From Mesorhizobium sp. ZC-5 (GTDB lineage Bacteria; Pseudomonadota; Alphaproteobacteria; Rhizobiales; Rhizobiaceae): a DNA stretch of 64,000 nt. A program made the translations under genes and the position numbers. Under the pieces are notes generated by a model. That model ran no database searches and was not told the DNA's origin. It saw only the letters and a list, made by a program, of their open reading frames with translations. Positions 24,734 to 33,621 of the stretch are shown in pieces; the first letter of the stretch is position 1; each line of letters starts with the position of its first letter. The stretch is taken from NCBI RefSeq assembly GCF_025753855.1, contig NZ_JAOWPT010000003.1:248001-312000 (forward strand). Reading direction: 5' to 3'.

Positions 24734-26842
24734 ATGAACCAGCACACCAAGCTCAGAATCGGCCATTCGGCCTGCCCGCACGACTGTCCGTCGACCTGTG
24801 CGCTCGACGTCGAATTGCTGGACAGCAAAACGATAGGCCGTGTCCATGGCGCCAAGGACAACAGCTACACCGCCGGCGTCGTCTGCGCCAAGGTGGCGCG
24901 CTACGCCGACCGCGTGCATCATCCCGACCGGTTGCTGAAGCCGCTGATCCGCGCCGGCGCCAAGGGTGAGGGCGGCTGGAAGGAAGCAAGCTGGGAAGCA
25001 GCACTCGACCTCGTGGCCGAAAAGTTCATCGCGGCTGAGGAAAAGTACGGCAGCGAGACCGTGTGGCCGTATTTTTACGCCGGCACCATGGGGCTGGTAC
25101 AGCGCGACGGCATCGAGCGGCTGCGCCACGCCAAGAAATATTCCGGCTTCTTCGGTTCGATCTGCACCAATCTCGCCTGGACCGGCTATGTGATGGGCAC
25201 GGGAGCGCTGCGCGGCAGCGATCCGCGCGAGATGGCGAAGTCGGATTGCGTGGTGATCTGGGGGACTAATGCGGTCGTCACCCAGGTCAACGTGATGACG
25301 CACGCGATCAAAGCGCGCAAGGAACGCGGCGCCAAGATCGTCGTCATCGATATCTACGAAAACGCGACGATGAAGCAGGCCGACATGGGCCTCGTGCTGA
25401 AGCCCGGCACCGACGGCGCATTGGCCTGCGCTGTCATGCATGTTCTGTTCAGGGAAGGGCTGGCCGACCGCGCCTACCTCGAAAAATACACCGACGACCC
25501 GAAGGGACTGGAAGCGCACCTCGCCGACAAGACACCGGAATGGGCGGCGGCGATCACCGGCCTGTCGGTGGAAGAAATCGAAGCGTTCGCACGGCTGATC
25601 GGTACGACCAAAAAGACATTCTTCCGCCTCGGCTACGGCTTCGCGCGCCAGCGCAACGGCTCGGTCAATATGCATGCAGCACTTTCCGTCGCCGCCGTCA
25701 CCGGCTGCTGGCAATATGAGGGCGGCGGCGCATTCCACTCCAATTCCGGCGTCCTGAAGCTCAACGGCGAGCTTCTCGAAGGCACCAAGCTGCGCGATCC
25801 TTCGATCCGCTATCTAGACCACTCGCGCATCGGCCCGGTGCTGATGGGCCACGAGGATGCTCTTTACAGCGGTCCACCCGTTACAGCTATGCTGATCCAG
25901 AACACCAATCCGATGAATGTCGCGCCCGAGCAGCGGCTGGTGAGGCAAGGTTTCCTGCGCGACGACTTGTTCACCTGCGTGCACGAGCAGTTCATGACAG
26001 ACACGGCCAAGATGGCGGACGTGGTTCTGCCGGCGACGATGTTCCTCGAGCACGACGATATCTACAAGGGCGGCGGCAACCAGCACATCACACTGGGACC
26101 GAAGCTGATCGACCCGCCTGAGGGGCCGCGAACCAACCACTACGTCATCGAGGAACTCGGCAAGCGGCTCGGCGTCTCGCACCTGCCGGGCTTCGGCATG
26201 ACCGAACGCCAGCACATCGATGTCATGCTGGAGAAGAAAGGGCTCGGCGATTTCGATTCTTTCAGGGAAGAGCGCTGGGTCGACCTGCAGCCCGATTTCG
26301 ACGACGCGCATTTTCTCAACGGCTTCGGCCATCCGGACAGCAAGTTCCGCTTCAAGCCGGAGTGGAACGGCGGTTTCGCACCGAACAAGCCTCCGAAAAG
26401 CATGGGCATCTTCGGGCCTTACCAGCAGCTGCCGGAGTTCCCCGACCATGTCGACCTGATCGAGGTGGCGGACGAAAAACATCCGTTCCGGCTGGCGACG
26501 TCGCCGGCGCGCAACTTCCTCAATTCGAGTTTTGCCGAAACGCCGGTATCAAAGGCCAAGGAAGGCAGGCCGGAACTGCTGATCCATCCTGACGACGCGG
26601 CAACGCTTGGTCTAGCGGCGGGCGACCGTGTCGAAATCGGCAATCCGCGTGGCGAGGTGGTGCTGCATGCCAGGATCTTCGATGGCCTCAAGCGCGGCGT
26701 GGTCATAGCCGAGGGCATCTGGCCGAACAGCGCGCATGAGCGCGGCGAGGGCATCAATGTGCTGACCGGCGCCGATGCCCCGGCGCCTTATGGGGGTGCC
26801 GCCGTCCACGACAACAAGGTCTGGGTGCGGGCGGCGGGGTAA
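24734..26842 (+). CDS. Molybdopterin-dependent oxidoreductase (formate dehydrogenase/DMSO-reductase family)
   Basis: 702 residues with no Tat signal, so cytosolic. Near the start is the 4Fe-4S motif C-x3-C-x3-C-x(about 28)-C: ACPHDCPSTCALD, with the last cysteine in GVVCAKVAR. The Mo-bisPGD domains follow (WPYFYAGTMG, VVIWGTNAVVTQ, LGYGFARQRNG), with the C-terminal cap domain (RLATSPARNFLNSSF, LAAGDRVEIGNPRGEV). Such proteins are often annotated as molybdopterin oxidoreductases of unknown substrate. It is transcribed alone and is convergent with sixA, one base apart. Confidence 0.92.
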   Translation: MNQHTKLRIGHSACPHDCPSTCALDVELLDSKTIGRVHGAKDNSYTAGVVCAKVARYADRVHHPDRLLKPLIRAGAKGEGGWKEASWEAALDLVAEKFIAAEEKYGSETVWPYFYAGTMGLVQRDGIERLRHAKKYSGFFGSICTNLAWTGYVMGTGALRGSDPREMAKSDCVVIWGTNAVVTQVNVMTHAIKARKERGAKIVVIDIYENATMKQADMGLVLKPGTDGALACAVMHVLFREGLADRAYLEKYTDDPKGLEAHLADKTPEWAAAITGLSVEEIEAFARLIGTTKKTFFRLGYGFARQRNGSVNMHAALSVAAVTGCWQYEGGGAFHSNSGVLKLNGELLEGTKLRDPSIRYLDHSRIGPVLMGHEDALYSGPPVTAMLIQNTNPMNVAPEQRLVRQGFLRDDLFTCVHEQFMTDTAKMADVVLPATMFLEHDDIYKGGGNQHITLGPKLIDPPEGPRTNHYVIEELGKRLGVSHLPGFGMTERQHIDVMLEKKGLGDFDSFREERWVDLQPDFDDAHFLNGFGHPDSKFRFKPEWNGGFAPNKPPKSMGIFGPYQQLPEFPDHVDLIEVADEKHPFRLATSPARNFLNSSFAETPVSKAKEGRPELLIHPDDAATLGLAAGDRVEIGNPRGEVVLHARIFDGLKRGVVIAEGIWPNSAHERGEGINVLTGADAPAPYGGAAVHDNKVWVRAAG

Positions 26843-26843
26843 T

Positions 26844-27359
26844 TCAGCCCAGATCCCTCGGTCGCAGGAAATGTGTCAGCCGCGCAGTACCGCGCCGAAG
26901 TTTCTCCCACGGTCCGTCGAATTCGAACCGAGCCAATGCGGCGGTCGGGAATTTTTCACGCATGCGGCTAAGCGAGGCGTCGTCCGAGCCATCTCCGGCA
27001 ATCAGCGTCGCGAACTCCTCCAGACCGGGATTATGGCCAACAACAAGCAAAGAGTTCACCGTCTCGGGCGTTTTCCTGACATGCTGAAGCAGGCGCGCAG
27101 GTGCAGCCATGTAGAGGGCCTTTGAAAGGGCCGGTTTGGGCGCATTGGTCAACTGCGCCGCAACCAGCGCCCATGTCTGCTGGACGCGCACCGCCGCGGA
27201 GCCAAGAACGGCGTCCGGCAGCCAGCCGCGTGCAGCGAGTTCCTTTCCCATCCTCGGAGCGGCCTCGCGGCCGCGCTCGGCGAGCGGCCGGTCGAAATCG
27301 TCCAGAGACGCATCGTCCCAGTTCGATTTGGCATGACGCAACAGGAGCAAGGTTTTCAT
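26844..27359 (-). CDS. sixA: SixA-type phosphohistidine phosphatase
   Basis: 171 residues with a histidine phosphatase fold. The catalytic motif is LLLRHAKSNWDD (RHG-type, here RHA as in SixA), with a second histidine in VVGHNPGLEEF. SixA removes phosphate from histidine phosphotransfer domains in E. coli, such as ArcB or PtsN systems; the target in rhizobia is not fixed. It lies 36 bp downstream of purN on the same strand, so it may be on the same transcript. Confidence 0.85.
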   Translation of the reverse strand: MKTLLLLRHAKSNWDDASLDDFDRPLAERGREAAPRMGKELAARGWLPDAVLGSAAVRVQQTWALVAAQLTNAPKPALSKALYMAAPARLLQHVRKTPETVNSLLVVGHNPGLEEFATLIAGDGSDDASLSRMREKFPTAALARFEFDGPWEKLRRGTARLTHFLRPRDLG

Positions 27360-27395
27360 AGAGATTCCCGCTTTCGGGGCGGTGCCTTATCGCGT

Positions 27396-28103
27396 CTACG
27401 GTGTGAAACGTGCCAAATTCTCGAGATCGTTCGGATCGTGCCAGGTGCTGGGCATCATGATAACGCCGCTGCCGCCGGCATGGTCGATGCCGTCGAACAC
27501 GGTTCGTCCGTTCTCCATGCGTGCCTTGCCGCCGGCAACCAGGGCCAGCGCCAGCGGATAGAGCTGGTGTTCGGCCTTGAGCACGCGTGCCGAGAGTTTT
27601 TCCTCCGTGTCGTTGGTCAGAACGGGGACCGCCGCCTGCGCGATGATCGGTCCGTCGTCCATGTCCCGGGTGACGAAGTGCACGGTGCAGCCATGCACCC
27701 GCAATCCGTCGTCGAGCGCGCGTTGATGGGTGTTCAGGCCCTTGAACATCGGCAGCAGGGAGGGGTGGATGTTGATCATCCGGCCCTGCCATTTGTCGAC
27801 GAAGCCGGGCGTCAACAGCCGCATGTATCCCGCAAGGCAGACGATATCGGCGCCGAATTTGCGAAGTGCCGCGTCGATGGCCGCGTCATGCGCCTCCTTG
27901 CTGGCGTGGTCGCGCCTCGAAACAACGCGGGTTGCGACCCGGAAACTTTCCGCAGCCTTCAAGCCCGCTGCATCGGCCTGGTCCGAGATCACTCCGGCGA
28001 TCTCGGCCGGATAATCGGCCTCTTTAGCGGCCTGTATCAGCGCGGCCATGTTCGAGCCGCGACCGGAAATAAGGATGACGATGCGTTTGCTTTTTGTGCT
28101 CAT
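27396..28103 (-). CDS. purN: Phosphoribosylglycinamide formyltransferase
   Basis: 235 residues. The enzyme formylates GAR in purine synthesis, using 10-formyl-THF. The motifs are [25 protein letters not shown], the catalytic [13 protein letters not shown] (Asn and His), and [16 protein letters not shown] with the catalytic Asp. It is about 20 residues longer at the C-terminus than E. coli PurN. Its start codon overlaps the purM stop (ATGA), so purM and purN are translationally coupled. Confidence 0.96.
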   Translation of the reverse strand: MSTKSKRIVILISGRGSNMAALIQAAKEADYPAEIAGVISDQADAAGLKAAESFRVATRVVSRRDHASKEAHDAAIDAALRKFGADIVCLAGYMRLLTPGFVDKWQGRMINIHPSLLPMFKGLNTHQRALDDGLRVHGCTVHFVTRDMDDGPIIAQAAVPVLTNDTEEKLSARVLKAEHQLYPLALALVAGGKARMENGRTVFDGIDHAGGSGVIMMPSTWHDPNDLENLARFTP

Positions 28104-29164
28104 AGGTCGATGGTACCACGGTAAATGACGCCGGCATCACGGCGGGGCACGATGCGGCCGATCGGCTCGACGGTCTCGCCGGCTTCCTGCAGCACTGCGG
28201 CGACCTGTGCCGCCTGGCCTGACGCAACGACCATGATCATGCCGATGCCGCAGTTGAAGGTACGCATCATCTCGACAGGTGCAACGCCGCCGGTCCTCGC
28301 CAGCCACGAAAATACCCCCGGCACCGCGATCGCTTCGAGATCGAGTTCGGCGGTGAAGTCCTTGGGCAGCACCCTCGGGATGTTTTCCGGAAAGCCGCCG
28401 CCGGTGATGTGGGCGAGCGCCTTGATGCCATGGGTGTTGCGGATCGCCTGCAGCACCGGCTTCACATAGATGCGGGTGGGTTCCAGCAAGGCCGCACCCA
28501 GTGTCTTGTCGCCGGCGAACGGTGCCGGAGCGTCCCAGGCAAGGCCAGATTGCTCGACGATGCGGCGAACCAGTGAGAAGCCGTTCGAATGAACGCCGGA
28601 GGAGGCAAGTCCGAGCAGCACGTCGCCTTCGACGATATCGTCGGTCGGCAGCAACTGGCCGCGCTCGGCGGCGCCGACGGCAAAACCGGCGAGGTCGTAG
28701 TCGTTGCCCTGGTACATGCCGGGCATTTCCGCGGTTTCGCCGCCGATCAGCGCGCAACCGGCCTGCCGGCAGCCTTCGGCGATGCCGCCGACGATTGCCG
28801 CTCCCTGCTCGGGATCGAGCTTACCCGTGGCGAAATAGTCGAGGAAAAACAACGGCTCGGCGCCCTGGACGACGAGGTCGTTGACGCACATCGCGACAAG
28901 ATCGATGCCGACGGTGTCGTGGATGCCGGCGTCGATGGCGACCTTCAGCTTGGTGCCGACGCCATCATTGGCGGCGACCAGCACCGGATCGCTGAAACCG
29001 GCCGCCTTGAGATCGAAAAGCCCGCCGAAACCGCCGATTTCGCCGTCCGCACCGGGACGTCTGGTCGATCGCACCAGCGGCTTGATCTTCTCGACCATGG
29101 CGTTACCGGCATCGATGTCGACACCCGCTTCCGCATAGGTGAGGCCGTTCTTGCGCTCGCTCAT
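28100..29164 (-). CDS. purM: Phosphoribosylformylglycinamidine cyclo-ligase
   Basis: 354 residues from ATG 29164 ([20 protein letters not shown]), with AGAGG at good spacing; an adjacent ATG is at 29167. The open frame extends 118 codons upstream but crosses the divergent promoter and the start of the CDP-alcohol phosphatidyltransferase gene, so it is rejected. AIR synthetase motifs are present: [34 protein letters not shown] and [14 protein letters not shown]. It catalyses the ATP-dependent closure of FGAM to AIR. Confidence 0.97.
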   Translation of the reverse strand: MSERKNGLTYAEAGVDIDAGNAMVEKIKPLVRSTRRPGADGEIGGFGGLFDLKAAGFSDPVLVAANDGVGTKLKVAIDAGIHDTVGIDLVAMCVNDLVVQGAEPLFFLDYFATGKLDPEQGAAIVGGIAEGCRQAGCALIGGETAEMPGMYQGNDYDLAGFAVGAAERGQLLPTDDIVEGDVLLGLASSGVHSNGFSLVRRIVEQSGLAWDAPAPFAGDKTLGAALLEPTRIYVKPVLQAIRNTHGIKALAHITGGGFPENIPRVLPKDFTAELDLEAIAVPGVFSWLARTGGVAPVEMMRTFNCGIGMIMVVASGQAAQVAAVLQEAGETVEPIGRIVPRRDAGVIYRGTIDL

Positions 29165-29363
29165 CATTATCCTCTGCGTGGCGCGAATATCCTGCCGGGC
29201 TCTTCGCATGAAGCGCCACGCGCCGCAACAGAATGCCGTGTTTCGTGTCGCTGAAGAAGGCAAAAACCGTGGACAGAGGCCGGCAAGTCCCTGGCACCTT
29301 GCGGGCCGCTGCGCTTTCGACCATGTAACGGCTAACGATACGCGGGAAGGGGAGGCGAACTGC

Positions 29364-29921
29364 GTGACCATACCGAACATGATCACAATTCTGCGTTTCC
29401 TGCTGGTACCGGGCGTGATTTTCGCCTTGCTGACGGACAAGATGGGCTGGGCGCTTGCCGGCTTTCTGGTCGCGGGCATTTCCGATGGCATCGACGGCTT
29501 CATTGCGCGCCAGTTCAACCAGCGCAGCGAGCTCGGCGCTTACATGGACCCCATGGCCGACAAGCTGTTGCTGGTCAGCGTGTTCCTGATGCTCGGCTTC
29601 ATGGGCGAACTGCCGTTGTGGCTGGTGATTGCGGCGGTTTCGCGCGATGCGCTGATCATCGGTGCGGTGCTGCTGTCGACGATCATGGGCAATCCGGTCG
29701 AGATGAAGCCGCTGTTCGTGTCGAAAGCCAACACCGCCATCCAGATCGTCTTAGCGGCGACAGTGCTCGCCGAACTGGCCTTTGCGACCCAGTTCGGCCA
29801 TGCCCGCGTCGCCCTCATATTCCTGTCCGGCCTCTTGACCGTCGCTTCCGCCGCGGCCTATCTCGTAGCCTGGTCGAGGCATATGAGCGGCAATGGCGAG
29901 AGCAAAAGTCCCCACGGATGA
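29364..29921 (+). CDS. CDP-alcohol phosphatidyltransferase family protein (second PgsA-like)
   Basis: 185 residues from GTG 29364, which follows a strong GGGGAGG. The start [17 protein letters not shown] matches PgsA-type N-termini. The signature is complete: [11 protein letters not shown], then [10 protein letters not shown]. About five membrane helices are visible. It is a paralogue of pgsA at 7397; the alcohol substrate is not known and could be glycerophosphate, cardiolipin-type phosphatidylglycerol or another alcohol. Its last 29 bases overlap the start of the AI-2E/PerM gene, so the two are coupled. Confidence 0.9.
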   Translation: MTIPNMITILRFLLVPGVIFALLTDKMGWALAGFLVAGISDGIDGFIARQFNQRSELGAYMDPMADKLLLVSVFLMLGFMGELPLWLVIAAVSRDALIIGAVLLSTIMGNPVEMKPLFVSKANTAIQIVLAATVLAELAFATQFGHARVALIFLSGLLTVASAAAYLVAWSRHMSGNGESKSPHG

Positions 29922-31050
29922 CGAGGCCGACGAAGCTGCCTCGGCAGCTTTCCGCCGCCAGATCCGTTTTTGGCTGATCGCCGCCGCGCTTTTCGCGCTC
30001 TTCGTCTATGTTTTCAGCGATATTTTGCTGCCGTTCGTCGCCGGCATGGCGCTCGCCTATTTCCTCGATCCGGTTGCCGACAGATTGCAGAAGGCGGGCT
30101 TGTCGCGGATCATGGCGACGGTGTTGATCCTGGTCGCCTTCGTCATCGTGTTGGCGCTGGGCCTGATGATCCTGATCCCCATCCTCGCCCAGCAGATGGC
30201 TGATTTCGTCGGCAGGCTGCCTGAATACCTTACGCGCCTTCAGGGGCTTGTCACCAATTTCGATCCCGATTGGCTGGAGGATCGTTTCGGCGTCGACCCT
30301 GGCAGCCTCAAGGAAGGCCTGAATTCCCTGCTGACCTCCGGGGTCAGCTTCATATCGACGGTGTTCGAGTCGATCTGGGCATCCGGCGTGGCAATTTTCA
30401 ACATTGCCGGCCTGTTCGTCGTAACCCCTGTCGTCGCCTTCTACATGCTGCTCGATTGGGATCGCATGATCGCCACGGTCGACAGCTGGGTGCCGCGCGA
30501 TTACGTCGAAACGGTGCGCCAGATCGCCGTGGACATCAACAAGGCGACCGCGGGCTTCGTGCGCGGGCAGGGTACGCTGTGTCTGGTGCTGGGCTTCCTT
30601 TACGCGGTAGGCCTGACCGTCGTCGGGCTGAATTTCGGCATCCTGATCGGCATGTTCGCCGGGCTGATCAGCTTCATTCCATATGTCGGCTCGCTCGTCG
30701 GCCTGGTGCTGTCGATTGGAGTGGCGTTCGTCCAGTTCTGGCCGGATTGGCCATGGATCGCCGCCGTGGCGGGTGTGTTCTTCATCGGTCAGTTCATCGA
30801 AGGCAACATCCTGCAGCCACGGCTGGTCGGCAAGAGCGTCGGCCTGCATCCGGTCTGGCTGATGTTCGCGCTGTTTGCTTTCGGCGCGCTGTTCGGCTTC
30901 GTCGGTCTGCTGATCGCGGTACCAGCGGCGGCGGCCGTCGCCGTACTCGTGCGTTTCGCCATCTCGCGTTATCTGGAATCGCCGCTTTACAAGGGCCACA
31001 AGGAAGAGCCTGCGGTGAAGGCGGCGCGGAGCGGCAAGGCGGGCGTCTGA
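29893..31050 (+). CDS. AI-2E family (PerM-type) transporter
   Basis: 385 residues with about eight membrane helices in the family pattern: an N-terminal pair (FWLIAAALFALFVYVFSDIL), a soluble middle with an amphipathic domain, and a C-terminal set with the FIEGNILQPRLVGKSVGLHP motif (usually E-x-x-x-L-x-P). Members export small molecules or act as Na/H antiporters, and 'AI-2 export' has been shown only for TqsA. The gene overlaps the upstream CDP-alcohol transferase and lies 4 bp before hdaA. Confidence 0.9.
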   Translation: MARAKVPTDDEADEAASAAFRRQIRFWLIAAALFALFVYVFSDILLPFVAGMALAYFLDPVADRLQKAGLSRIMATVLILVAFVIVLALGLMILIPILAQQMADFVGRLPEYLTRLQGLVTNFDPDWLEDRFGVDPGSLKEGLNSLLTSGVSFISTVFESIWASGVAIFNIAGLFVVTPVVAFYMLLDWDRMIATVDSWVPRDYVETVRQIAVDINKATAGFVRGQGTLCLVLGFLYAVGLTVVGLNFGILIGMFAGLISFIPYVGSLVGLVLSIGVAFVQFWPDWPWIAAVAGVFFIGQFIEGNILQPRLVGKSVGLHPVWLMFALFAFGALFGFVGLLIAVPAAAAVAVLVRFAISRYLESPLYKGHKEEPAVKAARSGKAGV

Positions 31051-31054
31051 TCCG

Positions 31055-31756
31055 ATGGCCGAATTGCAAAAGCCGCGTCAATTGCCGCTCGACTTGCGGC
31101 ATTCCGCCGGCTTCTCGCGTGACGACCTGGTCGTTTCGCCGGCCAATGCCGATGCCGCTGCGCTGATCGATCGCTGGCCGGACTGGCCGGCACCTGTCGT
31201 TGTCCTTGCCGGTCCGGCGGGATCGGGTAAAACCCATCTCGGCGCCATCTGGCAGGAGATATCGTCAGCCACGGCGCATAATGCGGGCGCCATCGGCGAA
31301 AGCACGCTGAAGGCGGCGGAAGCCGGGCCGGTGCTCATCGACGACGCGGACGTGGCCGGGCTCGACGAACAGGGCCTGTTTCACCTGATCAACGCGGTGC
31401 GCGGCGCCGGCACGCACCTTCTATTGACGGCACGCCGTTTCCCGGCCGCCTGGGGCGTAAGACTTCCGGACCTAGCCTCGCGGCTCAAGGCGGCGACCAC
31501 GGTCGAGATCGGCGAGCCGGATGACCTGCTGCTGGCCGGCGTCATCACCAAACTCTTCGCCGACCGGCAGGTCGAGGTCGAACCGCATGTCGTGCAATAT
31601 CTGGTGCGCCGCATCGAACGGTCACTGTCGACCGCCATCCGCGTCGTCGACAGGCTTGATCGCGCGGGGCTCGAGCAAAAATCGCGCATCACGCGGGCGC
31701 TGGCGATCGAAGCCGTCAGCGCGCTGGACGAGGGGCAGCGCGAATTCGACCTGTAA
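31055..31756 (+). CDS. hdaA: DnaA regulatory inactivator, Hda type
   Basis: 233 residues. A beta-clamp-binding motif QLPLDL (residues 9-14) is followed by a AAA+ domain with Walker A AGPAGSGKTHL and sensor-like segment LLTARRFPAAWGVRLPDLASR. It lacks the DnaA DNA-binding domain. HdaA, loaded on the clamp, promotes ATP hydrolysis by DnaA and limits re-initiation. The 4-bp gap places it in an operon with the AI-2E/PerM gene. In many Rhizobiales ppk follows hdaA directly; here ppk lies about 22 kb away. Confidence 0.92.
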   Translation: MAELQKPRQLPLDLRHSAGFSRDDLVVSPANADAAALIDRWPDWPAPVVVLAGPAGSGKTHLGAIWQEISSATAHNAGAIGESTLKAAEAGPVLIDDADVAGLDEQGLFHLINAVRGAGTHLLLTARRFPAAWGVRLPDLASRLKAATTVEIGEPDDLLLAGVITKLFADRQVEVEPHVVQYLVRRIERSLSTAIRVVDRLDRAGLEQKSRITRALAIEAVSALDEGQREFDL

Positions 31757-31788
31757 TCTGCAATCTCAATCGCGCGGCCCGTCCAGAG

Positions 31789-32070
31789 TTACGACGATAG
31801 CCGCAGGTAGGCGGCTTTTGCTGCGAGAAGCACTGCCAGTATGGTGAGGTTGGAGAACAGGCCGACCAGAATGTGCTGGAAAACATCGGCACCCGCGCTG
31901 CTGCCAATGGTGGTCGGGATGAGCACCGCGACGAACACCAGGCCGAGCGCGATCGGTATCCACCGGTTCAGCGTTGCCTGGGTGTTGGCGGCGGTAAACA
32001 GAAGCGCGACCAGCAGTCCGACGCGAAACGGGTCGACCAACTGCGCGAGATAGATATCGACAAAAGACAA
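31789..32070 (-). CDS. Small integral membrane protein of unknown function
   Basis: 93 residues from TTG 32070, which has GGGGGAG six bases upstream; a TTG at 32085 is also open. Three hydrophobic segments are visible: VGLLVALLFTAANT, WIPIALGLVFVAVLIPTTI and LVGLFSNLTILAVLLAAKAAY. No known motif. It lies downstream of the TetR gene on the same strand and could be coexpressed with it. I do not recognise the family. Confidence 0.6.
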   Translation of the reverse strand: MSFVDIYLAQLVDPFRVGLLVALLFTAANTQATLNRWIPIALGLVFVAVLIPTTIGSSAGADVFQHILVGLFSNLTILAVLLAAKAAYLRLSS

Positions 32071-32157
32071 GGCTTGCTCCCCCAAAGCGGTTCCGCATTG
32101 TGCAGGTCCGACGCCACCTGTCGAGAGCGCGGTGAACGAAAGCCGCCCTCGAATGGC

Positions 32158-32814
32158 TTAGCGATCGGGGCCTGGCGGCTCCTCGGAAATCTTTGCCGTT
32201 GGCGCTTCGCGCGACCTGATCCCATCGCAGAACGCTTCGACGATGAATTTGATCTGCCCTGAAATCTCTTCCGGTGGGACGGCGACGAAACGGCGCTGCA
32301 GCCCGAGGCCGACGATCCCGTGAACCGCCGAGAACAGCGACTTCGCCAGAAGGACGCGGCGCTCGTCGCTCTCGTTGGGGAACAGCAGCCTCAGCGGCTT
32401 CACGATGTGGCCGATCAGGCGGACATGTTCGTTGATCTGCCATTGCGGCAATTCCTTCGTCGAGCCGAGACCGACTTCGAAGATCGCCGACCAGAGTTTC
32501 TGGTTGGCGAGAACGAATTGGAAATAGGTCTGCCCGAGCAGCGATAATGCGGCCTTGGGATCGTTGGCTTTCGCTGCGGCGAATGCCGTGGCAACGGCTG
32601 CCTCCAGCCTTGCGACCGTTCGCGAATTCACTTCGGCAACGAGCGCATCCATGTCCGGAAAGATCGTGTAGATCGCGCCCAGCGCGCAACCTGCTTCACG
32701 CGCGAGTTCGCGTGCCGTCAGTGCGGGATAGCCGTTTGCCGCGATTGATCGCTCGGCGATCTCCACGAGCGTGACACGCAGTGCGGCCCGCCGCTCTTCT
32801 GTTTTTGATGCCAA
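32158..32814 (-). CDS. TetR family regulator, divergent from the lipid cluster
   Basis: 218 residues from TTG 32814, the only start that keeps the whole helix-turn-helix (TLVEIAERSIAANGYPALTA, then REAGCALGAIYTIFPDMDAL). The C-terminal part resembles the TetR_C_33/WHG domain, with segments YFQFVLANQKLWSAIFEVG and SAVHGIVGLGL. No Shine-Dalgarno is obvious. Two near-identical palindromes lie between this gene and the divergent lipid operon, so it probably represses that operon and itself. Confidence 0.9.
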   Translation of the reverse strand: MASKTEERRAALRVTLVEIAERSIAANGYPALTARELAREAGCALGAIYTIFPDMDALVAEVNSRTVARLEAAVATAFAAAKANDPKAALSLLGQTYFQFVLANQKLWSAIFEVGLGSTKELPQWQINEHVRLIGHIVKPLRLLFPNESDERRVLLAKSLFSAVHGIVGLGLQRRFVAVPPEEISGQIKFIVEAFCDGIRSREAPTAKISEEPPGPDR

Positions 32815-32844
32815 GGCAGGGATTCCAGCTTTCTATGCCACAAT

Positions 32845-32859
32845 TTGAACATTGTTCAC
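32845..32859. promoter_or_regulatory. TetR operator, copy A
   Basis: TTGAACATTGTTCAC contains the inverted repeat TGAAC-...-GTTCA. A second copy lies 23 bp further on, a little over two helical turns, so two dimers could bind the same face. Confidence 0.7.
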
Positions 32860-32867
32860 GGAAATTA

Positions 32868-32882
32868 TTGAACAGCGTTCAC
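32868..32882. promoter_or_regulatory. TetR operator, copy B
   Basis: TTGAACAGCGTTCAC; identical to copy A at 13 of 15 positions, the two differences lying in the centre. It is 68 bp upstream of the first lipid gene's ATG. Confidence 0.7.
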
Positions 32883-32949
32883 GAACTTAGGCACGATGTG
32901 GCGCGCAGTCGTCCGATGTCAAGGGGCGAATGGACGAATGGGGGATGGC

Positions 32950-33564
32950 ATGACAACGCTTTACGCGCTCAAACCAGGATTCCAGAGGAGGCTGCGTCCT
33001 ATTTGCAGGGGACTTGCGGCATCCGGCGTGACGGCAAACCAGGTGACCATCGCAGGCGCCGTCATCTCGGTCTCAACCGGCATAACGCTTTCATGGTGGT
33101 CGGCACATCCCGCGATCTTCTGGCTGTTGCCGCTGGTTCTTCTCGTCCGCATGGCGCTGAACGCACTTGACGGAATGCTGGCGCGCGAGTTCGGGCAGGC
33201 CTCCAAGCTCGGCGCCTATCTGAACGAGCTTGCCGATGTGGTTTCCGATACCGCGCTGATCCTGCCTTTCGTTTTTGTCGCTCCTTTCGGCATCTGGGGC
33301 GTGATGGCCTTCGCGATTACCGCGATCCTTGCCGAACTCGCCGGCGTGCTGGGGCAGGCGACCGGTGGCATCCGGGCTTATGACGGACCGTTCGGCAAGA
33401 GCGACCGGGCACTCGCATTGGCGCTTCTCGCGGCCATCGTCGCGTCGGGTATCTCTCTTCCAGTGGCGCCGGAGTGGCTTTTCCCAGCCATGGCGCTGCT
33501 TGCGCTTGTCACCATGGTGAACCGGGTGCGTTCCGGCCTGCGCCCCTCGGCGACCAACCCGTAA
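32950..33564 (+). CDS. CDP-alcohol phosphatidyltransferase, YnbA-like
   Basis: 204 residues from ATG 32950 (GGGGG spaced 5 bp upstream); ATG 32938 is an alternative. Five or six membrane helices. The CDP-alcohol signature is present but altered: residues 71-79 read N-A-L-D-G-M-L-A-R and 88-96 read G-A-Y-L-N-E-L-A-D, so Asn replaces the first and third of the four usual aspartates. From memory E. coli YnbA has the same two Asn positions and a similar GPFGKSDRAL segment, so this looks like a YnbA subfamily trait. The product alcohol is unknown. First gene of a four-gene lipid operon. Confidence 0.85.
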   Translation: MTTLYALKPGFQRRLRPICRGLAASGVTANQVTIAGAVISVSTGITLSWWSAHPAIFWLLPLVLLVRMALNALDGMLAREFGQASKLGAYLNELADVVSDTALILPFVFVAPFGIWGVMAFAITAILAELAGVLGQATGGIRAYDGPFGKSDRALALALLAAIVASGISLPVAPEWLFPAMALLALVTMVNRVRSGLRPSATNP

Positions 33565-33621
33565 CCGTCAGTCAACGCCAGTCAGCATCGCTGCATTGCA
33601 CCGAAACCAGGGAACAAAAAA

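Noticed and set aside
29165-29518. N-terminal extension of purM by 118 codons
   Set aside because: It crosses the divergent promoter and the first codons of the CDP-alcohol transferase on the other strand; the PurM family starts at MSERKN-like sequence with a good Shine-Dalgarno.
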